From positions 798,240 to 862,239 of the forward strand of contig NZ_JARPUQ010000002.1 of assembly GCF_029537735.1 (NCBI RefSeq): 64,000 nucleotides of DNA, in the 5' to 3' direction. The notes below the pieces were generated by a model. The model saw only the letters and a list, made by a program, of their open reading frames with translations, was not told where the DNA came from and did no database searches. This stretch comes from Robiginitalea aestuariiviva (GTDB lineage Bacteria > Bacteroidota > Bacteroidia > Flavobacteriales > Flavobacteriaceae). Both the position numbers and the translations under genes were made by a program. Below, one piece after another: positions 59,124-64,000 of this stretch; within the stretch, counting starts at the first letter, position 1; each line of letters opens with the position of its first letter.

Positions 59124-60077
59124 ATGGCCGGCACACTTACAGATACCAATTTTCAGTTCCCCGGGCAGCTGGGGGTATACAAAGGCAAGGTAAGGGAGGT
59201 TTATTCGCTGGAGGGCGACCTGCTGGTGATGGTAGCCACGGACCGGCTTTCCGCTTTCGACGTCGTCATGCCCAGGGGCATTCCCTACAAGGGGCAGATC
59301 CTGAACCAGATTGCCACCCGCATGATGCGGGATACCGAAGACCTGGTGCCCAACTGGCTGCTGGCCACGCCGGATCCGAATGTGGCCGTAGGCGCGCGAT
59401 GCGAACCCTTTAAAGTAGAAATGGTGATCCGCGGCTACCTGGCCGGGCATGCCGCCCGTCAATATAAAGCAGGCCATCGGGAACTTTGCGGGGTGCCGCT
59501 ACCAGAGGGATTGAAAGAAAACGACCGCTTCCCGGAGCCCATTATCACCCCGGCCACCAAGGCCGAAAAGGGGGACCACGATGAGGACATCTCCCGGGAG
59601 GAAATCCTAAACCGGGGGCTGGTGAGCGAGGCGGATTACGAGGTTCTTGAAAAATACACCCGGGCCCTGTTTACCCGAGGCAGCCAGCTGGCTGCCGAAA
59701 AAGGCCTGATCCTGGTGGATACCAAATACGAATTCGGGCGGAAGGCCGATGGCACCATTGTGCTCATTGATGAAATCCACACTCCGGACTCGTCCAGGTA
59801 TTTCTATGCCGACGGCTACCAGGAGCGGCAGGACAAGGGCGAACCCCAGAAGCAACTCTCCAAGGAATTTGTAAGGCAGTGGCTCATTGCCAACGGCTTC
59901 CAGGGGCTGGAGGGGCAGACCCTCCCGGAGATGTCCGACGCCTACATTGAGACGGTTTCCCAGCGCTACATTGAACTCTATGAGCAGATCCTGGGCGAGC
60001 CCTTCCAGAAGGCAGACACCTCCCAAATGGAGGACCGCATCCGCCGCAATGTACTTGAATACCTGGGCACGCTTTAG
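59124..60077 (+). CDS. purC: Phosphoribosylaminoimidazolesuccinocarboxamide synthase
   Basis: 317 residues, the long form of SAICAR synthetase used in Bacteroidota. Substrate-binding pattern: [47 protein letters not shown], and [30 protein letters not shown]. It joins CAIR and aspartate with ATP, a step of purine synthesis. Starts one base after the PhoH-family gene, so probably co-transcribed. Confidence 0.97.
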   Translation: MAGTLTDTNFQFPGQLGVYKGKVREVYSLEGDLLVMVATDRLSAFDVVMPRGIPYKGQILNQIATRMMRDTEDLVPNWLLATPDPNVAVGARCEPFKVEMVIRGYLAGHAARQYKAGHRELCGVPLPEGLKENDRFPEPIITPATKAEKGDHDEDISREEILNRGLVSEADYEVLEKYTRALFTRGSQLAAEKGLILVDTKYEFGRKADGTIVLIDEIHTPDSSRYFYADGYQERQDKGEPQKQLSKEFVRQWLIANGFQGLEGQTLPEMSDAYIETVSQRYIELYEQILGEPFQKADTSQMEDRIRRNVLEYLGTL

Positions 60078-60079
60078 GC

Positions 60080-60742
60080 TTATCCCCGTAACCCCCCTAA
60101 TTTCAGAAGCTGTGCCGTATCCCGGACCCCCTTGGACTTCAGGGCTTCCAGGATATGCAGTAAGGCGTATGCCGTAATCTGGGCGTCCCCCAGGGCGGTA
60201 TGCCGGTCCTTGCAGGAGATGCCGTACCGGGAGGCCAGGTCGTCCAGGGTGTAACGTTCTTTCCGCCTCAGCAGCCGGCTTTTGATCAGGGTATGCCGGT
60301 AGAGGGCCTCGGTATCCACGAAGGGCTGGTCCGGGGGAGGGAGCTCCCACCGGGCATATGCCGCCTGCAACATGGCCCGGTCAAAGGCTACATGGTGACC
60401 CACCACAATAGTACCTTCCAGGCGTTCCCGGAGCCCTTCCAGGACCTCCCGCTCGGGCAGGCGTGCATTGGGCCCCTCCCTCAGGATGCCGTGGATGGGT
60501 ACGGATTCCCCATCGAAGACCTCCTGGGCCAGGAACCATTCCCGGCACTCCCGCACCCGGATGCGGGCATCCCGAACCGGCACAATACCCAGGCTCAGGA
60601 TGCGGTCCCGCTGTGGGTTCAGCCCCGTGGTTTCGGTATCCAATACCACAAAAGGCTGGTTCGCCAGGGGCAGTGCCCTGTGCCCATGAGCACCCCCATT
60701 CCCAAAGCGTGTCCGGATGAAGTGTTGCCAGCGCTTAAGCAT
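60080..60742 (-). CDS. DnaQ-like 3'-5' exonuclease
   Basis: 220 residues with the three exonuclease motifs: ExoI VLDTETTGLNPQRD, ExoII VGHHVAFDRAML, and ExoIII DRHTALGDAQITAY, all metal-binding acidic residues present. Lacks the extra domains of the polymerase III epsilon subunit. It shares one base with the CBS/nucleotidyltransferase gene upstream, and that coupling is common in this family of genomes, so the two may work together. Possibly repair or nucleotide-related signalling. Confidence 0.93.
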   Translation of the reverse strand: MLKRWQHFIRTRFGNGGAHGHRALPLANQPFVVLDTETTGLNPQRDRILSLGIVPVRDARIRVRECREWFLAQEVFDGESVPIHGILREGPNARLPEREVLEGLRERLEGTIVVGHHVAFDRAMLQAAYARWELPPPDQPFVDTEALYRHTLIKSRLLRRKERYTLDDLASRYGISCKDRHTALGDAQITAYALLHILEALKSKGVRDTAQLLKLGGLRG

Positions 60743-62655
60743 CAGAGAACGGACTTGAGTTGGAAGCGAACCGCTATCAGTTCCTGCAGTCCTTTAAGGG
60801 CCTTAAAGCAGCGCTTCAGTTTCATTTTTTCTTCCTTACTCAGTTGTTCCAGGGCAATAAAGCGGCCGGAATCCCCGTGCAGTAACCCCTGCCGCGCCCT
60901 GAATTTCAAAAGGGCCTTGGTGGCGTAGCTGCAGGAGAGGAAAAGTTCCCGGTTGGCCGGGTCCGCCTCCGCCAGTTTTTCAAAGCGCGCGGCCGTATTG
61001 TTAATACCCGGGATGCGGTGGGCCAGGGTTAGTACCCGGGCTGCATCGGTCAGGGGAAGCAGGGCGCGGTGTTTCAGGTCGAAAAAGTCCTTGTGGGCCC
61101 CGTCCTGTTCCAGCAGGAACTGCCGGAAAAACCCGGTAGGAGAAGGGCTTTGCAAGGCGCCCCGGGCCAGGTGCTGCAGGAATATGGGGTGGCTTTCCAC
61201 CCGCTCGAATATAAAATCGGTCAGTTCCCGTACCAGGCGTTCGGCCCCGTAGGTGTAATTGAAATCAAAGAAAATGGACGAAAGCAGGACTTCTTCCGAT
61301 CCCGTATTGCGCATCCACTGCGTGATGCGCTTTTTCCACTGGTCCAGCGGCAGGCACCAGTCCGGGTTGGAGGCCATCATTTCTGCCGGGCAGTAGGGGT
61401 ACCCGATCTTGAGCAACCCCTTGTTGATCCGGCCGGCGAGTTTCAGGAAATAGGCCTGTGTCTCTTCCTGTTTCCCGGCTTCCACGGCCGCATAGACCAG
61501 GGCGTTGTCCTGGTCCGTGAGCAGCAATTGCTCGCCCCGGCCCTGGCTGCCCAGGGATATCCAGGCAAAAGGCACAGGCGGGGGCGGTTCCTTCTGCAGG
61601 GCCAGCAAAATGACCTGTTTGATGCAGGCGTCGTTCAGTTCGCTGATGATCTTCATGGTCAGGGACATGGGGACGTTGTGCTGCAGGTAGCGCTGCAGCA
61701 GGCGGGTGATCCGGTTGCGGACGGCCCGGATTTCCTTGATACGGGTACTGCGCCCTACGGCCCGCATCAATACTTCCGGGTTTTGCCCCATGGCCAGCAA
61801 CAGGTCGTGTTTGGAGAGTATACCCACTGCAGGACTGCCCGGGGTACCGTCTTCGGTCAGGCAGAGGTGGCCAATCTGGTTCTTCATCATGCCCAGCTGG
61901 GCCTGGGTCACGGTAAGGCCTTTGGGGTAGGTAATAACAGGTGTGGTCATCACGGCCCGTGCGGGAGCATCAATCGGGTGGTTCCCACTCACTACCTGGG
62001 TACGCAGGTCCCGGTCCGTAATAATACCTACGGGCAGGCCCGCTTCCAAAACCAAAACGGATCCCACCTTTTTCACAGTCATGCGGGCGGCCACGTCCTT
62101 CACAGGGGTATCCGGGGTACAGGTCACCAGTTTTTTGGGGGCTTTCAGGGGCAGCAGGGCAGGGGGGCTTCCCGGGATGGCCGCTTCCGAACCAAAGCCG
62201 GTACCCACCAGGGTGCCGCTGTGCTGGCGGGCATAGGGGTTGCGGGTATTGGAGGCGAAGCTTTCGATCAGGAAATTACCCACTTCCTCGTAGGTGGTCA
62301 CCAGGGGGCGGAATTGGGCAATGGGTATGGCATACAGGATGCTTTCCTCCTGGGTGCGTGCCTCCAGTTTGTAGCTTTCCCCGGCCATAAGCGGGCGCAA
62401 CCCAAAGATGTCGCCCTCGTCGCAAATATCCATGATTTCCCCGCTGCTGCTGCGTCGCAACTCCACGGCCCCCCGGTGCACCACATAAAAGAAGGCATGG
62501 GCGGGGTCTTCTTCCCGGAAGATGTACCGGTGTTTTTCCCGATACAGGATGTCCACCCCACCGGCCAGGGCCAGCAGGTCTTTTTCGGTGAGTTCGCTAA
62601 AGGGGGGGTAACGCCCCAGAAAATCGGCGACCCGTTCGGCAATGCGGTTATTCAT
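60742..62655 (-). CDS. Cyclic-nucleotide-binding/CBS-domain protein with DUF294 nucleotidyltransferase-like domain
   Basis: 637 residues. Domain order: N-terminal cNMP-binding-like barrel (about 20-135), two CBS motifs (about 180-300, with MTVKKVGSVLVLE and GIITDRDLR), DUF294 putative nucleotidyltransferase (ISLGSQGRGEQLLLTDQDNALVY, with the Gly-Ser and Asp-x-Asp pattern of polymerase-beta-like enzymes), and a C-terminal helical domain. Looks like a sensor that responds to nucleotide level. Its stop overlaps the exonuclease start. The gap to the divergent SDR gene includes a perfect TTTTACGTAAAA palindrome at 62665-62676. Confidence 0.9.
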   Translation of the reverse strand: MNNRIAERVADFLGRYPPFSELTEKDLLALAGGVDILYREKHRYIFREEDPAHAFFYVVHRGAVELRRSSSGEIMDICDEGDIFGLRPLMAGESYKLEARTQEESILYAIPIAQFRPLVTTYEEVGNFLIESFASNTRNPYARQHSGTLVGTGFGSEAAIPGSPPALLPLKAPKKLVTCTPDTPVKDVAARMTVKKVGSVLVLEAGLPVGIITDRDLRTQVVSGNHPIDAPARAVMTTPVITYPKGLTVTQAQLGMMKNQIGHLCLTEDGTPGSPAVGILSKHDLLLAMGQNPEVLMRAVGRSTRIKEIRAVRNRITRLLQRYLQHNVPMSLTMKIISELNDACIKQVILLALQKEPPPPVPFAWISLGSQGRGEQLLLTDQDNALVYAAVEAGKQEETQAYFLKLAGRINKGLLKIGYPYCPAEMMASNPDWCLPLDQWKKRITQWMRNTGSEEVLLSSIFFDFNYTYGAERLVRELTDFIFERVESHPIFLQHLARGALQSPSPTGFFRQFLLEQDGAHKDFFDLKHRALLPLTDAARVLTLAHRIPGINNTAARFEKLAEADPANRELFLSCSYATKALLKFRARQGLLHGDSGRFIALEQLSKEEKMKLKRCFKALKGLQELIAVRFQLKSVL

Positions 62656-62779
62656 GGGTGCGGTTTTACGTAAAATTACGATATCTTGTGGGGATGTAGC
62701 CGGAAATGAACCGGAGCCTTTCTCATGTTGCGGTAAGGTTCAAAATGATCTTATCAGAAACATATTAATATCCTATGCC

Positions 62780-63544
62780 ATGCAAACCGATTTCAAGAAT
62801 AAAGTAGCCCTGGTTACCGGGGCCACCAGCGGGATGGGCAAGGCGGTGGCCGAGGCCTTTGCCCGGGCCGGGGCCGCCGTAGTCTTCGCAGGCCGGAATG
62901 CGGAGCGGGGCGGGGCCTTGCAAAACGCCCTGCAGGCCGAAGGGGCAAAGGTTTGTTTCGTGCCCGGCGACTTGAGCCAGATGGCCAATAACCAGCACCT
63001 GGTGGATGAAGCCGTTGCCCGCTTCGGGAAGATAGACCTCGTTTCCTGCAATGCCGGTATCCTGGGGCTGGGTTCGGTTACCGAGGTTTCCGAGGCGGTC
63101 TGGGAGCAGACCCTGGCCACCAACCTGAGCGCGGTATTTTACCTGGCCAAGGCCGCTATCCCGGAATTGCAGAAACAACCCGGGGCCAGCTTTACCATAA
63201 ATGCCTCTATTGCAGCTTTCAAGAGTTTCCCGAACCACCCGGCTTATTGTGCCTCTAAGGCCGGGGTTGTGGCCCTGATGAAGCAGATGTCCCTGGATTA
63301 CGGGCCGGCCATTCGTGTAAATGCGGTCTGCCCCGGCCCGGTAGACACCCCGCTGTTATGGGATTCGGCCCGGGCCTTCCCGGACCCTGAAAAGGCCGTG
63401 GAGGCAGCTGCCAAAGCCACCTCCCTTAAACGCCTGGGCACCCCTGAGGACGTGGCCAACCTTACCCTCTTCCTGGCCTCGGACGCCGCTGCCTGGATGA
63501 CCGGTTCGGCGGTTACCATTGATGGGGGCATTTTAAATCGATAG
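62780..63544 (+). CDS. SDR-family oxidoreductase
   Basis: 254 residues from ATG 62780. Classical short-chain dehydrogenase: cofactor loop VTGATSGMGKAV (TGxxxGxG), CNAGIL, and the catalytic set with the Ser in INASIAAF and Tyr-x3-Lys in YCASKAGV. The C-terminal ending AAWMTGSAVTIDGG is the usual one. Substrate not predictable. The frame extends upstream to 62642 into a leader with no similarity. It ends just before a terminator shared with the tRNA. Confidence 0.93.
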   Translation: MQTDFKNKVALVTGATSGMGKAVAEAFARAGAAVVFAGRNAERGGALQNALQAEGAKVCFVPGDLSQMANNQHLVDEAVARFGKIDLVSCNAGILGLGSVTEVSEAVWEQTLATNLSAVFYLAKAAIPELQKQPGASFTINASIAAFKSFPNHPAYCASKAGVVALMKQMSLDYGPAIRVNAVCPGPVDTPLLWDSARAFPDPEKAVEAAAKATSLKRLGTPEDVANLTLFLASDAAAWMTGSAVTIDGGILNR

Positions 63545-63551
63545 CGCACAT

Positions 63552-63582
63552 AAAAAAACCGCTCCTTATGGAACGGTTTTTT
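63552..63582. terminator. Bidirectional terminator between the SDR gene and tRNA-Met
   Basis: AAAAAACCG...CGGTTTTTT forms a 9-base outer stem around a partly paired CTCC/GGAA loop region. The A- and T-runs serve both strands, so it can end the + strand SDR and - strand tRNA transcripts. Confidence 0.85.
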
Positions 63583-63585
63583 CTG

Positions 63586-63659
63586 TAGCGAGAGGGGGAC
63601 TTGAACCCCCGACCTCAGGGTTATGAATCCTGCGCTCTAACCACCTGAGCTACCTCGCC
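63586..63659 (-). tRNA. tRNA-Met (anticodon CAT)
   Basis: A 74-base cloverleaf on the - strand: acceptor arm GGCGAGG with TCTCGCT (including two G-U pairs), D-arm GCTC...GAGC, anticodon loop TTCATAA with CAT, T-arm GGGGGTTCAAGTCCCCC, and discriminator A. The anticodon stem ends in an A-C mismatch at 31-39. CCA is not encoded. CAT could also be the lysidine-modified Ile tRNA, but the sequence CAGGATTCATAACCCTG resembles Bacteroidota elongator Met tRNAs. Confidence 0.93.
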
Positions 63660-63679
63660 TGGTGTACTAAAAGCGGCTG

Positions 63680-63710
63680 CAAATATAATTTTTAATTCCG
63701 GCTTGGTCAA
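63680..63710 (-). promoter_or_regulatory. Promoter TTG-N20-TATATTTG for tRNA-Met
   Basis: The -33 TTG (63708-63710) and -7 TATATTTG (63680-63687) on the - strand are 20 bases apart and end 21 bases before the tRNA 5' end; a complete match to the Bacteroidota promoter layout. Confidence 0.7.
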
Positions 63711-63800
63711 CAGTTGCGGGCATAAAAGTTTTAGGGGAATTATTTTTTTTCCCTCTATAAAATGATATATTGCCCCGAACGCAAATCCGTCTGGCTTCCT

Positions 63801-64000
63801 ATGGAGGATAAGGTAAAATTCGAGCTCGAATTCGTCATTCAATCTTCACCCCAACTGTTGTATCAGTACCTCTCCACCCCCTCCGGGCTGTCGGAGTGGT
63901 TTGCAGACAACGTAAATTCCCGGGGAGAGCGTTTTATGTTTATCTGGGACGGGAGCGAAGAAGTGGCGGTGCTGCTCAAGCGCAAATCCGACGAGTTTGT
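63801..64000 (+). CDS. START-like (SRPBCC) domain protein, 3'-truncated by window edge
   Basis: Only the first 66 codons are inside the window; frame open from ATG 63801 to base 64000. The visible segment KFELEFVIQSSPQLLYQYL, then STPSGLSEWFADNV and FMFIWDG, is the N-terminal half of the short START-like domain proteins common in Flavobacteriia. They have a hydrophobic ligand cavity, but no ligand is known here. The leader carries only a near match to the -7 box (TATATTGC). Length and C-terminus cannot be judged. Confidence 0.85.
   Translation, partial: MEDKVKFELEFVIQSSPQLLYQYLSTPSGLSEWFADNVNSRGERFMFIWDGSEEVAVLLKRKSDEF

Noticed and set aside
61069-62673. 534-codon + strand frame opposite the CBS/DUF294 gene
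   Set aside because: Antisense shadow; low-complexity Gly/His/Gln translation and no family features.

Overview
The window looks like a chromosome segment of a Flavobacteriaceae member (Bacteroidota) with unusually GC-rich DNA for that family. The evidence is gliding genes gldF/gldG, a Wza-like export lipoprotein with a C-terminal helix, START-like and YceI proteins typical of the family, and repeated matches to the Bacteroidota promoter box TAnnTTTG, sometimes with an upstream TTG. The base composition and gene content recall Robiginitalea; that genus guess is inference.

Layout. Positions 1-2246: the 3' end of cysN (sulfate activation) and an OmpA-type envelope protein. Positions 2416-42073: one very large surface-polysaccharide locus. 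Its left part has a carbamoyltransferase, an MBOAT acyltransferase and an SGNH hydrolase (+ strand). These are followed on the - strand by two FemAB-like proteins (one fused to an FAD/NAD(P)-binding domain), two NeuD/PglD acetyltransferases, three small phosphoglycosyl transferases, a formyltransferase, a divergent PLP aminotransferase and a glycosyltransferase. The centre (about 17.5-24.7 kb) is strikingly AT-rich: a beta-helix lipoprotein whose 5' end is GC-rich but whose body is AT-rich, a CapK-like adenylate-forming enzyme, glycosyltransferases, a CapA-like protein and an EpsG-like polymerase. From 24.7 to 31.3 kb, composition is intermediate: an acetyltransferase, two paralogous glycosyltransferases, a pyruvyl-transferase-family protein, a QueC-like PP-loop protein and a Wzx flippase. 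From 31.3 to 42.1 kb the GC-rich conserved end follows: tviB, tviC, a UDP-uronate 4-epimerase, a PglE-like aminotransferase, a PglF/CapD-like dehydratase, Wza, Wzc and a CpsB/CapC phosphatase.

How the genes work together. PglF-, PglE- and PglD-like enzymes would make a UDP-diacetamido-trideoxyhexose. TviB and TviC would make UDP-GlcNAcA and UDP-GalNAcA. PglC-like enzymes load the first sugar on undecaprenyl phosphate, glycosyltransferases extend it, Wzx flips it, the EpsG-like protein polymerises it, and Wza/Wzc export it under control of the phosphatase. Carbamoyl, acyl, formyl, pyruvyl and possibly amide or aminoacyl groups could decorate it.

Positions 42158-64000 are mostly housekeeping: ppdK; a YceI-porin-YceI operon; mnmE; a DUF4870 protein; two more FemAB/CelD-like proteins; a cysteine-containing lipoprotein; dnaN; gldG-gldF-monooxygenase-SAM hydroxide adenosyltransferase; a PhoH-family ATPase; purC; an exonuclease with a CBS/nucleotidyltransferase-like protein; an SDR; a tRNA-Met; and the 5' end of a START-like gene. 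No CRISPR array, insertion sequence or rRNA was seen.
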